Shown: positions 1-12,680, counted from the stretch's first letter. The stretch: DNA of 64,000 nt from Fallopia convolvulus (GCA_964016875.1 OZ024734.1:55100622-55164621), one strand, 5' to 3'. Notes: a model not told the origin generated them from the sequence alone. Numbers and translations: made by a program.

Positions 1-275
1 GATCCAAAATAATTGTCGCTTTAGTTTTGGACACAAGAATTAAGAAAAATATTAACTAAACTCAAAAAGATAATTTTTTTTATAAATTTTACCACTCATC
101 ACCTTTTTTCAACCAATGAATGAATAACATTAACTAATAAAAACACATTCCAATAACAATTTTCATAACTCACTCCTAATCAATTGCCTAGAAAATCTAA
201 AACGACATATAAAATGGATCAAATTTGAAGTACTAAAACGACAATTAATTTGAATCGGAGAGAGTATCTCATTTT
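1..275. mobile_element. Stowaway-like MITE, cut by the window edge
   Basis: The first ~25 bases (AAAATAATTGTCGCTTTAG near position 6) reappear as an inverted copy near 225-272 (AAAACGACAATTAATTTG followed by CGGAGAGAGTAT). Terminal inverted repeats around an AT-rich body, ending in a CTC(T/C)CTCCG-type terminus on the minus strand, are typical of Stowaway MITEs. The left end lies outside the window, so no target duplication can be checked. Confidence 0.5.
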
Positions 276-972
276 AGTTTATGTGGGTAAACATAATTGA
301 TGATTGAAGAAAATGAGGTTGTTGGAATGGCAAGTTGGCAACTTAGGAAAATGATAGAGCGATACATTCGATTATTTAGTACCATCTATATAATAAGTAC
401 ACCCTAAAAACATTAAAGAAATATCTAATCCAAATGATCAAACAAAATAGAAAGAACCAATATTTCACTATCTCATAATTGAGTATGATATTTTCATGGC
501 TTGAATGGGGTGCATCCTAACGCTCATTAATTTTTATAAATAGTTTTTGAGAATGATTTAACCTTTATATCAATTTTGATGTATTCTAACTAAATTTAAT
601 TATTGTTACATAATTGAATATATTTTAGTTTTTTTTTGAGTCTAACATGCACGTTCTCATGACATGTGCATTTTATGGATATAATAATTTTGACTCATCA
701 GATCTCACTTTAGCAGGACTATACTGGATGATGATGTTGTACTCTAATGTCTTGAATTTTATTGCTTTGTGATGATATTTTGTCCAGTCTCTCTTCCTTT
801 GATCTAGCTTATTTTCTTCATATTATAATATATATATTTGGTAATGGTTGTTTAAATCATGTTTTAAGGCTTTTGCTTTTGTATGAACAATGGTGATATT
901 CTCATGTATGGATGATTTGATCAATAGTTTTCTTAAACTAGTGGAATTGGCTCTTTTCTAATAAAATGCTAT
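276..972. other. AT-rich intergenic stretch
   Basis: No open frame with family resemblance, no RNA gene and no clear repeat structure seen. It separates the edge MITE from the LINE fragment. Confidence 0.5.
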
Positions 973-1545
973 GTTTTTTTTTGATCGAAAGAGAGACGGT
1001 ACTCTCCGGCCCTTTAAGGAGGCATTTTATTAATACGAAAAAAGAGGGCTAAAAAGTCAGCAAACGGGGATAGTCCGACCCCTAACATCATCAAATAACA
1101 ATAAATTAATCCCCTCAGGTGGGGCAAGCAATACATGCATACCTAAAGGAAACGATAAAGCAAAAGACGCGAGGTAATCCGCAACCGAATTTGCCTCTCG
1201 ATACATATGACTAAATTGGATAGACCAATCCCTACTAATAAAGCTTTGGCATTGGCTAACCAGGCTATAAAGAGGATGACTCTTCTTCACTCCCTTCTCA
1301 AGAAGATCCATAACAAGCTTCGAATCCGCTTCCAAGATACTTGACGGTAACCACTCTCCCAAGCCAGCTTAAGGCCATTGAGAACGCCCCAGAACTCCGC
1401 CATCGGGACCGAATACATACCAATATTGTGCACAAAGCCTTGAATCCATTGACCCCGGTCATCTCGAAGCACACCACCCGCGCCCGCATACAGGCCACTC
1501 TTAACCACTCCATTAGTGTTAATTTTAATCCATGTTTTGCTTTAA
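973..1545 (-). mobile_element. 5'-truncated L1-type LINE fragment (RNase H end)
   Basis: The minus strand encodes the C-terminal RNase H part of a plant LINE ORF2. Stretches such as SHPLYSLVSQCQSF and YREANSVADYLASFA closely match the RNase H end of the full-length LINE at 18545-24658. The 3' untranslated tail also matches, and the element ends in a run of nine T (about 974-982), i.e. a poly(A) tail on the minus strand. A single-base frameshift lies where GYRQV meets LEADSKL (about 1340), and the catalytic NTDG of the complete copy reads NTNG here, so the fragment is dead. The 5' end fades at about 1545; I found no convincing target duplication. Confidence 0.85.
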
Positions 1546-2980
1546 ATAAAAGGAGAGAAAGAACCACCAATACATTGATAGAAGAATCATAGGAATCGCT
1601 TTTCACTTCATTTATTACACATAAATACTTTGATATATAATCGAGCTTCCTATATCAAATTCAAGCAGTACAATATATGACTTCTAATCTATATTCTATA
1701 TCTATATTAAAGGAGAGGTCTTCCCGTCTACATAAACTACATTACATCTTGTCGTTGAATACATATATCTTGGTGCATGAAGCCTAATAGTTTTATCAAT
1801 TTAATTAATTTTATATAAAACTTTATAGAGTTTATTTAGTTTAAAATCAAGTTTCTAAGACAGCATATTTAATTTATGTTAAAAGTGCATATGTTAAAAA
1901 AAGTATAATTTTATTAACCAATATATTTGGAATTCCAACCTAATTCCAAATTAGATATGAAAGGAGTTGGCAATGTAAAGTAGATTGTATGTCAGCGCGT
2001 ATAGAGAAAGTGTTGGATTGTCGGAAATCGAATTCTCGGTAAAAGTGATTTCGACCGTTTGATGTTTGACTGGGCCATGCCATACCTTTTCAGATAGGGA
2101 ATTCGCTAATGAGTAAAATTCAGTGAATCGCCCTGAGTTGCGGCATATTTTAGGCATTTAATAACGTTTCAGGGCTTAACATAAGGTTTTAAGTATTCTC
2201 GTGAATTTTTCGTAATTTCTAGTTTTATATCTTTTTTGATTTTCTATCTTATGTCGCCTCTATAATAGATTGTTTGTAAGCCTTAAAAACTCATCTTATC
2301 CTTATTTTCATAAACATAGAGTTTCTCTATTATTTTGGTGGATTTCTAGCTTCATGTTTTAGGATTTTGTTCCTTGCGACTCAGTCACGTTTATATGTCT
2401 TCTTTGTGCTTCCTACTGCGTCACAATGTTAAACATATACTTTATCTCTTTTGTAGTAAAATAATGAATACACTATGAAATACTTAAGTTTTTTTCCCTC
2501 TCGTTTTAATTGGATCCTAAATAATCGAGGGTTTTGTTGGGACCAAAACCTTCAAAAGTGCAAAAAAGTAATATTCTTTAAATTCAACTTGAAGAAAAGA
2601 AATAAGTGGAAGAGGAAGCCTACCAAACCTAAATCCACCCTCTCATTTTTTTAGCTTTCCATGTAATCATGCAACCATGCTTGACAACTTTTTGCTTGAA
2701 ATTCTTTATTGATATTCGTCATTGTTCGATAAAGATATACAATAAACATATAAGACTACACATACGTAGAAACTTAATTAGCAAACAAGAATTACTTGTT
2801 AATGTAAAGAGGTCGGGGACCAGTGTAAGAAGTTGGATCATTCCGTAGCTTTGAAATGACTTGTACAAGTTATAAAATGATATTGGAGACGTAGCTAATT
2901 TCGGTAATTGGGCGGCTCTCCACCAACTTTGATTTGAATGTATACTTTTCTTGTATCTTTATTATTAATTAATAAGTATT
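1546..2980. other. Intergenic, nothing recognised
   Basis: AT-rich sequence without a supportable coding region. Short open frames here (for example near 1951-2157) show no family signal or splice-consistent continuation. Confidence 0.4.
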
Positions 2981-2985
2981 GCTAT

Positions 2986-3700
2986 ATGGTGATTAGGAAG
3001 GCTCTTGTTTCCAACAAACATGGGGCAAAAGGCAAATGGGAAATAAACGACAAACAACCAAACATGTTCAACGGATAACTAGAGCCATTGTCTTCTTGTA
3101 GAGAAATATGTAAGAAGTTAGTCATGTGTTGGTTCCGGTGGAATCGTGGAACCGAACGGAAAAAATTGGCGGTTTCGAAACCGGGGCCGGAAACGAACCG
3201 GAACAAGTGGAACCGGAGATCGGCCGGTCTCGGTTCCCTCCGCGATCATGGTTATGCAAACCGCGATCGCGGCTAACTAGCTGTTGGAACTGCGATCGCG
3301 GTATGCAAACAGTAGTCGCGGTTTAGAATTGTATTACATTCTGTCCAAATAGAAAATGTAAAATCGCGACCGTGGTAATTCGAACCGCAATCATGGTTAT
3401 TGTTGGGCTGTCTCGATTTGGGCCATGCGAGCGGGTAAATATTAACCATGATTAGGAAGGATCTTGATTCCAACAAACATTGGGCAATTGGGAAACAAGC
3501 GACAAACAACCAAACATGTTAAACGGATAACTAGAGCCCTTCATTGTCTATTTGTAGAGAAATATGTAAAAAGTTAAGTCATTTGTTCGGTTCCAGGGGA
3601 ATTGTGGAATCGAACCGAAAAAAAAAACCGACCGTTCTAAAACTGGGGTCAAAATCGAACTGGAACCAGAGATTGGCTGGTCCCGGGTTCCCACGTTCCC
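2986..3700. repeat. Direct repeat pair around an AACCGG/CGATCG-rich core
   Basis: About 200 bp beginning GATTAGGAAGG near 2991 recurs near 3451, including the shared stretches CGACAAACAACCAAACATGTT and CGGATAACTAGAGCC and a following AACCGAACCG-rich tract. The copies are about 460 bp apart and diverged. Between them are repeated AACCGCGATCGCGG-like palindromic blocks (about 3258-3320) and variants. This looks like a decayed transposon, perhaps related to the AACCG-rich hAT-type elements elsewhere in the window, but no intact termini were found. Confidence 0.55.
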
Positions 3701-5745
3701 TGGAACCGGAGAACCAGTCATAATGATGAATAATCCCATTTTATGTAATACTAGGAAAACAGACCCGTGCTACGCATTTTCAAAACTCTCGGGTTTCGAA
3801 AATCCGTTAACTAGTTTTCATTACAACTGCTTTTTACTATCTTTTCGTAATTGGGCCTGAAGCCCAATAAAAGCCTAATTCCACTTTAGTGTGAATCTAA
3901 GCCGAAGGGCCCAAGTTTGGGGCCGATCTCCTCTTAAACATCAGCCGGCCCACAATCCTTTTTTTTTTTATCAGGCAGTTGGTAGGAGTTAAATTTAGTT
4001 CGGTATGGCTATTGTGTTCAAGTATGGGTTTTTATGAGATTTATCCGAGTTAGTTTGAAAATCCGGTATAAAATAGATGTGTTTTAGTTGTCCTTAAATC
4101 TTGTAAAAATTAGTAAGTGTTAAGGACATGTATGACCTTTGTCTATTAAAGTTTTGTGGTGTTTCGATTCATATGGAAGTCCTAGTAATTCATACAAGTC
4201 GAGGGAGTTTTCAATTTTTTAGGATTACACTGTGAGTTTCGAAAAATTGTTAAAAATCTTGTATAAGTCCAAATTGGGTGTTTTCTATGCTCTTAGAATT
4301 GTTGAGAAGTCTAGTTTATGTCTGTAAAATTTCCTAAATTTTCATGAACATACGTGTAAATTCTTATAACTTTTTCATACATGTAAAAATCCATAACTTT
4401 TTCATAAGAAGTCGTTTTTGCATGATTCTAAATTCTTATAACTTATAACAGCTAGGTAAATGTCTCCATGAAGTTTCATAAATTATGAGTCAGTTTTTAT
4501 AGAGTTTTTCTATTTTTAAACTTGATGCTCAGTTTTTAGGAAAAAAAATTTGGATCTTCACTTGAAAGTGATTTTCAAGAAATCGTTTCTTGATTTTGGT
4601 TTTTAACAAAGGCATGGAATTTAGAGGATCGAGTTTGGAGTGTAAGTTGGGTAGAGATTATGTGTACCAGAATAAAGGTAGGGTGTAATGGTTGGAGTCG
4701 CAGAACGACTTACCTTTAAGAGTGTGAATAGATTTGGGGAGTTTGGGGAAATATGTATCTTATGTTTTGCATCTATAAGCCCTTAAGACTTCGTATCACT
4801 TATGCTTTTGTGTATCGTTGCTTAGGAGGTCCTTTCATTCATATCTAAGGTTCCTTCGTTCAAGTTGAAAATTCGACTTTAACGTAAGTCGTTCAACGAC
4901 TTGCTCGGTTCCATTTCTGTCTGGTTAGATTTTATGTCGTGATTGTAGGATCGGTTTTGGGAATTAGTCCTGATTACCTTTTTGAGCTGTTTGGATTGCT
5001 TGTGCTGATGTGTGCAAAGTTGGTTTTAAAACGTGTTTTATCGTCTAAAGTTTTTAAACGTTTTCTCTGTGTTGGTACCGTTTCCGACACAGCCACGTGC
5101 GTAGCTGACGGAGAGGAAGTGTTTTCTATGTATGGTCCGTATGACGGGAAAACTGTGCACATTCAAAAGAAAATGATATTTGTATTTTTGGTAAGTGTTC
5201 CAGTTGAGGCTTAACCGAGGTTAAAAGGATGGTTTGATGTGAGGAGTGAGAGGGCCTGCCTCGAAACTTGGCGTGGGGTGTGAGCACAATAGGATTGAAA
5301 TGTAACGGATGGAGAAGGGTTGCATTGCCATGGTAGTGTGTGAATGTGAGTTTGTGTATGTGTGTTGTGAATGGTTTGTGAGAGTGACTGACTGACTAAC
5401 TTAGCTATTGGCCTTTAGTGTTATGGGTGTGATTGTGGGCTTGTTTACTAACTATAGAAACTAGTTCAAAACGTCATATAATTTCCGCGTATTACCTAAC
5501 TTGGTAGATTAGTAGCTTACCCCTCGAAAATTTATTTTTCCAGTTTTAGGTAGGAATCAAGGAACCGTGCAAGAGCCTAGGCCAGATGGTGGAGTGGACC
5601 GTTGAGGTGCGTTTCATTACTACAGGGTTTGGGGTGTTTTGGATTATTTATTTGTAATTAGTTTCTGTTGAATCATTTGTTACTAGGTTTTAGATAATGT
5701 TGTTGCTCTAATGGTTAGAATTTGCGGAATGGTTTATTTGTCAAT

Positions 5746-6076
5746 GTTAGATAGAGAGAATGAACAGATCCTAAAACTCTCTTTGTTGATTAATAAACTG
5801 AAATAGGAACAATCTCAAAAGGGACAAACCCCAATTGAGCCAATCTCAAGGAGAAGAATATCCAAGAGCCCAAAGGCAAAAAAGCCTTGATCCTTTTTGA
5901 TATTTTCTGGATATTTAATTCCTAATGGGGAAACATTCCCTTATTTATGCTGAAACACTAACCGACTCCCACTTCACTGACATTCTTTACCCATTTTGCC
6001 CCTTACTAACAACTTCAAGGCCTTGTTTGGCAATTGGCCATCCTTTCTCCCTAACATCATATTTCAGTGTCTAACA
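5746..6076 (-). repeat. 3' LTR of the nested retrotransposon
   Basis: 331 bp, starts TGTTAGATAGAGAG and ends GTGTCTAACA, near-identical to 8301-8627. It contains a 4-base insertion relative to its partner (GGATATTTAATTCC against GGATAATTCC). Confidence 0.92.
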
Positions 6077-6092
6077 ATACCACCTCCCTTCA
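6077..6092 (-). other. Polypurine tract
   Basis: Minus-strand reading TTGAAGGGAGGTGGTAT abuts the LTR start TGTTAG. This is the usual plus-strand priming site of LTR retrotransposons and sets the element's orientation. Confidence 0.8.
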
Positions 6093-8282
6093 AAACAACC
6101 TTGTCCTCAACGTTGGCTGTAAAGTAATGAGATGGATTGTGCACCCAAATCAGCCTCAGGTTGCAACTTATAGAGCGGTTCAATTGCTTGAAATCCAGTT
6201 GTGGAAGGACCCTGTTCTTGCAACCTCCCAGTCTGCCATTCTCTTGGTGATTCAGCTTGCAACTCCACGTCATAATAAGAAAATGAGAGTTGAAACTCTT
6301 CTTGGGTTAAGCAAAGTTTTCCAAATCAGTCAATGATTTCCTTTCCTGCCCGTGCACTTGAACTTTGAACATTCTTTGTTCTTCTATATATGCTAACTTA
6401 GGAGGACGAGGAGAGTGATAGAAAGGATTAACCATTTTATTAACCCCAGGATTCCCTTCCACTTGTTGCCTATCTTCATGTTCAGCCTGATAATTATCAA
6501 CCTCAAAAACAAGCTGCCCAAGGAATGTAAACTTCCCATTAGTTTGCATTATCTCCTCACCCATTAATTTGAATCCTCCATAAACTGTTGTAATCGCATA
6601 AGCCTTATCCCCAAGACTGTAATTGAAAGCAAAGCCAAATACAAACAACTATGGAGATTGAAGAAATAGGTTGTCACCCGGGTCAACCCCAAAAGCTTCC
6701 CTTCTTTCGCTCCACTAGCAAGAGTTGCAATCCCCTATGTTGTTGAAGACCAAGAGAAGGGTTACAAGATCAGATCGTGAGAGTGGTGGAGGCTCCACTG
6801 GTGGACAGTCAAAACCCCACCCTTCAACATAGTTGTTGCCTTCTCTGAGGGTTATGACTTCCCTTGCCAATCCGTTCAAACCAGCCTTGTCCTCAAGGCT
6901 GTGTTTGGATTCCAAAACGGACGCCAATAATGAGACGTGATCAACCCGGCTGTCACCGGGGTCGTCGCCGGTGACATCCACCTTACCACTTAAGACAATG
7001 GAGGGGGCAGAAAGAGAAAACGTTGAAATAAAATCTACTGCCGAGTGTTTAGGCGTGAAGTCTGGTGGTAGTGGCGGTATTTCCGACGGTGGTAGCAAGG
7101 AGTTAGGCTGCTCAATCGACAAACCAGGGAATTCTGTAGGTCGAGGAAGATAAACAGTATCCCACGTCGAAGTCAGTTGTATAACTTGCAACAATTCAGG
7201 GCCCTGTTTCTTATGAGCACAAATGGATCCCCCTAATGAGTAGAATAAGTTGCTCCCAGAAGATGGGCCCAGTCGACCACATCATAAATAGAAGAAATGG
7301 GCCGGGTAAATAGGCCCATAATTATAAGAGATGTACCCAATTCACAATTCATCTTTTCCTCTTCTTTGTACTGATGGAATGTGGGCTCCAACTCTATCAA
7401 TGGGAGCTCATGCCAAGGTGGTGGGCCTAAGGATTTCGGATCTGGCCCGACTTTGGATCCAGCTTGTTCCGTACCCATCATCACAAAAAATACGGGTTCA
7501 ATTTCTTTCAGCCTCTTCTGCCCTAAAACCCATACAACATTTGTCGATGGTACTTCATGTGCCGCCTTCATCACCATTCTCTCAATTTCTCTCGCTAATT
7601 TTTCCTTCTTTGGGTTCGCAAGGAACTCGTGATCATTCTTCGTTTCTCCCTCTGAGTAGCGGTCACGCCTTCTTCTTCTTCAGGTTCAACGATGAGATTT
7701 GTTTGAGTCTCAACCTCACCCTCGCCTTCTCCCGGTGCAATTTCGACCCGAAATCCCTTGGCTACAGAAGACTCATGCTCACCATTCTCCTTGGTGTGGG
7801 AGTTGTCGAATGGCGACTCTTCATTGGATTAATCGTCTTCTTCTTCATTCTTGAGATCTCCTGGCCAAGCTCCGGATCTTCCATGGCTGCAGAAAATTGA
7901 AGTTCATCAGCTGCAATGTTGTCCCCTTCGATCTCTTTCAAATCCAATCTCAATGAAGAGGTCCAACGCTCCACTTGCTCTTGGTAGGTAGCAATTTCCC
8001 TAGTTCTTTCTTCTCTTTATCTGTCTCTTCTTCTTTGATTCCTTCCATAGTCACCTCCAAACATGAGCCTAACATCCCCACTTGGATTGCAATTGTATCC
8101 CACGTAGATCTTGATCTGCTTTTCCCTTGTGAAATCCATGAAGAGAACAACACTCTTACTTCTTCAACCCAGTTATGGATGAAATCCATAGCTTCTGCCT
8201 GATTCTTCTCTATCTCCTCCATTTCAGATTCTCTCAATTCTTCTACCACGTTCATCATCATATCTATCCCCATTGAAAAACT

Positions 8283-8300
8283 CTCAACAAGAGCACCAAT
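8283..8300 (-). other. Putative primer-binding site
   Basis: On the minus strand the sequence after the LTR reads ATTGGTGCTCTTGTTGAG. TGG begins two bases after the LTR, as expected for complementarity to a tRNA CCA end. I could not assign the tRNA. Confidence 0.55.
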
Positions 8301-8627
8301 TGTTAGATAGGAGAATGAACAGATCCTAAAACTCTCTTTGTTGATTAATAAACTGAAATAGGAACAATCTCAAAAGGGACAAACCCCAATTGAGCCAGTC
8401 TCAAGGAGAAGAATCTCCAAGAGCCCAAAGGCAAAAAAGCCTTGATCCTTTCTGATATTTTCTGGATAATTCCTAATGGGGAAGCATTCCCTTATTTATG
8501 CTGAAACACTAACTGACTCCCACTTCTCTGACATTCTTTACCCATTTTGCCCCTTACTAACAACTTCAAGGCCTTGTTTGGCAGCTGGCCATCCTTTCTC
8601 CCTAACATTATATTTCAGCGTCTAACA
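8301..8627 (-). repeat. 5' LTR of the nested retrotransposon
   Basis: 327 bp, starts TGTTAGATAGGAG and ends GCGTCTAACA, followed directly by the GTCAA target copy. Confidence 0.92.
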
Positions 8628-8928
8628 GTCAATTTATAATAATAAATCGGAGCATACAAGCATGTTTTAACTTTCATATTTTATTTACTAAAAAGTTGGA
8701 TGATTTATCTGTATTCTCGTTGTGTCCGCGTTGTAAGATCCGAATGAATTTTTTGTCAATCTAATGTAAGTAGTACCCGGAGAGCTCTACACCAAGTAGC
8801 ATCACGTGTAAAGACAGGGTGTTACATTTAATTTCTATTTTATGTTGTCCCCTAATTAAAATTTTAAGATATATGTATAGGGTAATTCATGTTTTCAATA
8901 AGTTATCCTCTTGTTAGGATTATGAATA

Positions 8929-9931
8929 TTCCGAGTTGTTATTTTTTTTAGTAGGTAAAAATTCGGTTATCAGACAAGCCTAATAAACCGAGAGGCCGAT
9001 AAACGGCAGCCGAAAGTCGGCAACTGCAGACAAGCAAAGAATATACAAGCAACGGAAAAACACCCACCCCTAATCCCAATAACGTCGATGTGCATACCGG
9101 ACTTGTGCAAGACCTGCAAAGACAAGTAAATAGAAAAAACAAAGAGTTAACCCTCAATGGGCCTAAGCCCAAAGCAAGGGGCCATAAACAACCCAACAAA
9201 AGCCCAATATGATGGACTAGAAGAAATCACCAAGCAAGTCAAGCCCAAAGGACCAACAAGCCCAACCAAGAACAATGAAAATTCTAGCAAAAAGCCAACT
9301 TGACATCTTCTGGTTGCCCAAAAGCCACGTCAGCCGAATGACGACATCCATCAAGCAAGAGACAGGATTGTGCAAGCAATCGTCGACGTTCAAGAGTGGA
9401 TCTTCAAACACGGGCCGAAATCCTAACAACAACCGCCTGCCTAAACCAGATTCCATACAAACAAAACTTCTCGGATCCAAATTACACTAAAGCAAAACCA
9501 CACACCCGATTAGGCAAAGATGCTATTGTTTTCTCAAAAGGGGCACAATCAGTAGATAAGAACACAAACGAGTAGTGTCATCGATAATTCATCCACTACG
9601 AATACCGGAGAAAAATCGAACGGGCCAGCCTTCTCGGCAAAGCCTATAGCAAAACCTCCACAAAGGTAGAGGAAACTCAAAAAACGAAACTAGATATCAA
9701 TGAAGCATCATCGATTGTCAGGATTTAAATTGAAATGATACCAAAAGGGTTGTTAGTTGTAAAACTACAAGCCTTCTCGGCAAGTCTAATGCTTTCTCGG
9801 CGACATATAAGGCCTTCTCGGCCGGGGATCAAGATCTAATCGGAAAAAACCCCAAGCTTCCACTTTTCTAGAGAGAAGGCAGAGCCTCTCTCTTCCTCTC
9901 TTTGGTTCGGTTATTTCCGAGTTGTTATTTT
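8929..9931 (-). mobile_element. 5'-truncated or deleted LINE-type retroposon with 17 bp target duplication
   Basis: The 17-mer TTCCGAGTTGTTATTTT occurs at 8929-8945 and 9915-9931, flanking a 969 bp insert (8946-9914). The insert begins with a short T-run on the plus strand, i.e. a poly(A) tail of a minus-strand retroposon. No reverse transcriptase motif is visible. A CT-rich, GAGAGAGAAGGCAGAG-like stretch at its 5' end resembles plant L1 leader sequence, so this may be an internally deleted LINE mobilised in trans. The phrase GCCGAGAAGGC recurs several times in the 5' half. Confidence 0.8.
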
Positions 9932-11375
9932 ATAATTGACCAAGATAATTCCCCTATTGTTTCATGTGTATTTATTAAAGAAAAGTTCTAACACATATAA
10001 AATAGAAAGAAGTTTAATAACAGATCTATAATACAAATACTTGCCAATCTACTATATACATGCATGAATGATACAATTTTCTTAGACGATACATTAGATA
10101 TTTTTGGAGAATATTATAAAAACCAAAAAATCGTGTCATACCTGATTTCAAAAAAAAATGCAATGAAATAATTTTCATTGACAAAAGGATAGTATCCATT
10201 TAGTCACATGCATTTATTACAAAAGGAGTAGTCATTAATTCCATTTACTTCAATATTCAAGGACAAATATGGTTATAATTTTTTCAACTTTTTCTTATTT
10301 ATTTTGATAGAATTATGATCATTTATCATTCTCATTTAATTAATGTCTAACAAAGTTATAACTTTTCGAATTCTTGCTTGTTTTCTAAAAAATCTTTTTT
10401 GATAGAATATAAGGTTGCATAATCTCATTTTTTTTAATTTTCAATAAAAATTATTTATTTTTTATTTTTATCTTATAATGTTTATTAATTTTTATTTCTA
10501 TCTCATTCAATGAATATATGATAATTCATTTATTGGTCGAATGACGGAAGCCCAAAAATAATTTGTTAAGGAATTAGCTATATATACGTGCCACATGCCC
10601 GTATAGCTGAGCGATTGAGAAATATGTACCCCGACAATATGACCTCGAGAAAGCAAATTTCAAATCTGATGGCAAAATATCTAAAAGAGGACAATAAAAA
10701 TCTAACGGCCACCCAATATTCATTGCATTTTCTACAAGGAAACAATTACAGAGTCTATTCGAAGAGGATACATGGTTTCGAACATATTGATATCCTCTTC
10801 TTTGCGTATCCCACCTCGTTGCATCTACTGAAGTTGTTTCCATATGTCGCCATTATGTACAACAAGTCATATAAGACCAACATATACAATCTTGCAACGA
10901 TTGAATTATATATCTAGCCAATTATTCTTGTTATAAATTAAAGTTCTATATTTGCTTCATATATTGAAAGGTATGACATGACTTTGCTGCATATGGTCAG
11001 GTTTACATGCACTAACATATCTTTCAACATCGGTTTTGCATCTCTCAAGAGAAGACACCGCTAGTTATACATGGGTGTTAAAGTGTTTGTTTCGGGAAGT
11101 AACACATTCTAATCTGGACCTTTACTTTCCTCGATCCAACAACTCCCTTTACTCCCTATTTTACACTATAAGTCTTCTCCTCACTACAATCACACTCTTA
11201 ATTTTCACAATAGATAAAGTGTTCATAAATCTTGATAAGAGGCCTCCTTGCCTTGCTCACAAAAAATTACAAGATAATTACAGGTACGTAGAATCTATGA
11301 ACATGGATAACAACCACGTATAACCTTGTTCCAACTATCATTTGCATGATATATAGCTAGCGAAGTTGTATGTTC
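9932..11375. other. AT-rich intergenic, downstream of ABCG
   Basis: No supportable gene. Open frames at about 10588-10917 and 11036-11323 have no family resemblance and no splice-consistent extension. The 3' untranslated region of the ABCG copy would lie at the right edge. Confidence 0.4.
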
Positions 11376-12270
11376 TTACAAGGATTTAGATTTGGCACTA
11401 CGAAATAGACGATTATGAAGCTTAACCTTTTCAGTAGCCTTAACGATGAGGAAGAAGAAGATGCGATAAAAGATTGCCATTCCAAGCAGAATGGCAAGAT
11501 CCACCCATTTGGAGTATCCCATTTCAACTTGCCATACGATCGTCAAGACCTCAATTCCCTTAATCGTGGGCGATCCACCATTGCCTTGTTGGTTGTTGGG
11601 GAATTCCAACCCTTCAAACTCGTTCTTGTAGAAGCCTTGGTTGGCATACTTGTGGAACGCAATGTAATACATAGGGTACTTCCAAACCGGATTCGGGAGG
11701 TCATTTGGGAGGCGGAAGAAGCCTCCATTGAGCATCATCACGCCTTGTATGCCAGCTCCTGTAATGATCCCCATGAGGAAATCGGGCACGATGCTTGCTA
11801 CAATCATCATGAGGCTCTCAACTACAAGCATGCACGAGAAAAGCAACAAGACGAAGTAGATGAAGTGATCGGGTGACCTCTGAAGGCCGACGAGGAAGTA
11901 GGCAATTGAGCCGGGGAGTAAGGAGATCATTAACAAGTATGGGATGGAAGATAAGGTGTTCCCTAGTACATATGCCCCCACACCGTAGTGTCCATTCAGT
12001 CTTTCTCGTTGAAAAATTTGCATAGTTTAAAATTAATTAAAACTAAATAATAATGAATGACTAAAATTAAAATTAATTATAAGGTCATTGTAGTTATATA
12101 TAGCTAGAAACCTTGACTTCTTCAACAAAAGAAGGGAAGCCTCTAATGGCCATGAATGTTAAGAAAGCTGCTACAAACATAAGCATCGCCCCTCTAGCCT
12201 GCAACCAAATCCATCATAAGGCATAACGCACCAACAACGTATTGTAAGAACAAGTGCACTAATGTGTTTT

Positions 12271-12680
12271 AAGTTCAAGTAAAACGATTTTTGTTGTATG
12301 AACGTGTGCTCGGTTTATATTCTTTATTTTGAGTTGGATATTCATGCTTTTGTATGACTATATTCATATTTTTATTTACATATTCATTTTATTGAGTTAC
12401 TTATTTTTATAAATATACAACTTAAAAATATGGTTATGTAACTCTATAAGCATGATAAAGAAATAGAGTATTAAGTAAACTTCAAAAATACAATAATATA
12501 AAAATATTAATATGCGACTTATAAGCATGAATATAGTGTAATGTAGAAAGAATGAATATGCAACTCAAAAATATGAATACAATGATACAAAATCATGAAT
12601 ATGCAACTGAAAATCATGAATATAAACTAGGCACACGTTAACACAATAAAAGCCGTTTAAGTCGTTTTACTTGAACTGGA
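12271..12680. mobile_element. MITE with long inverted ends in ABCG intron 6
   Basis: AGTTCAAGTAAAACGA followed by AACGTGTGC and GTTTATATTC at the left end recurs as an inverted copy at the right end (CGTTTTACTTGAACT near 12663-12677). The body is AT-rich with repeated CATGAATATGCAACT-like words. The right end stops only a few bases from the exon 6 splice donor at 12685. Superfamily undetermined. Confidence 0.7.

Larger units (their letters stand above)
5746..8627 (-). mobile_element. Complete non-autonomous LTR retrotransposon (2.88 kb)
   Basis: Two ~330 bp LTRs (5746-6076 and 8301-8627), both running TGTTAGA to TCTAACA, enclose about 2.2 kb. Perfect 5 bp target duplications GTCAA lie at 5741-5745 and 8628-8632. 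A polypurine tract beside the left LTR and a primer-site-like TGG beside the right LTR place the element on the minus strand. By eye the LTRs differ at about 11 positions plus two small indels, implying a fairly recent insertion. Minus-strand open frames inside (for example 7950-8273 and 6715-7194) show no reverse transcriptase, integrase or protease motif. The last one ends with VEDKVVLKGGGIV next to the polypurine tract, reminiscent of gypsy polyprotein tails. I therefore read it as a deletion derivative dependent on a gypsy-type partner. Confidence 0.9.
3744..8826. mobile_element. Probable solo LTR (~2.2 kb), split by a nested element
   Basis: The sequence flanking the nested retrotransposon reads as one ~2196 bp unit once 2887 bp (element plus one target copy) is removed. 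It starts TGTAATAC and ends GGGTGTTACA, so the termini are inverted TGTAA(T/C)AC as in many plant gypsy LTRs. Flanks are TTTTA on the left and TTTAA on the right, a 4/5 match as expected for an old 5 bp target duplication. The length suits a Tekay/Del chromovirus LTR. No polyprotein is present inside or beside it, so a solo LTR is favoured. The left boundary is uncertain because CTAGG and CCCGTGCTACGCA just inside it also resemble a Helitron terminus. Confidence 0.5.

Noticed and set aside
4939..5214. 91-codon open frame as a gene
   Set aside because: It lies inside the presumed solo LTR and has no recognisable domain or splice partners.
7331..7900. 189-codon plus-strand frame inside the LTR element
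   Set aside because: The element is on the minus strand by primer site and polypurine tract; this frame is a shadow without motifs.
10588..10917. 109-codon frame downstream of ABCG
   Set aside because: No homology signal, AT-rich, not splice-linked to any exon.
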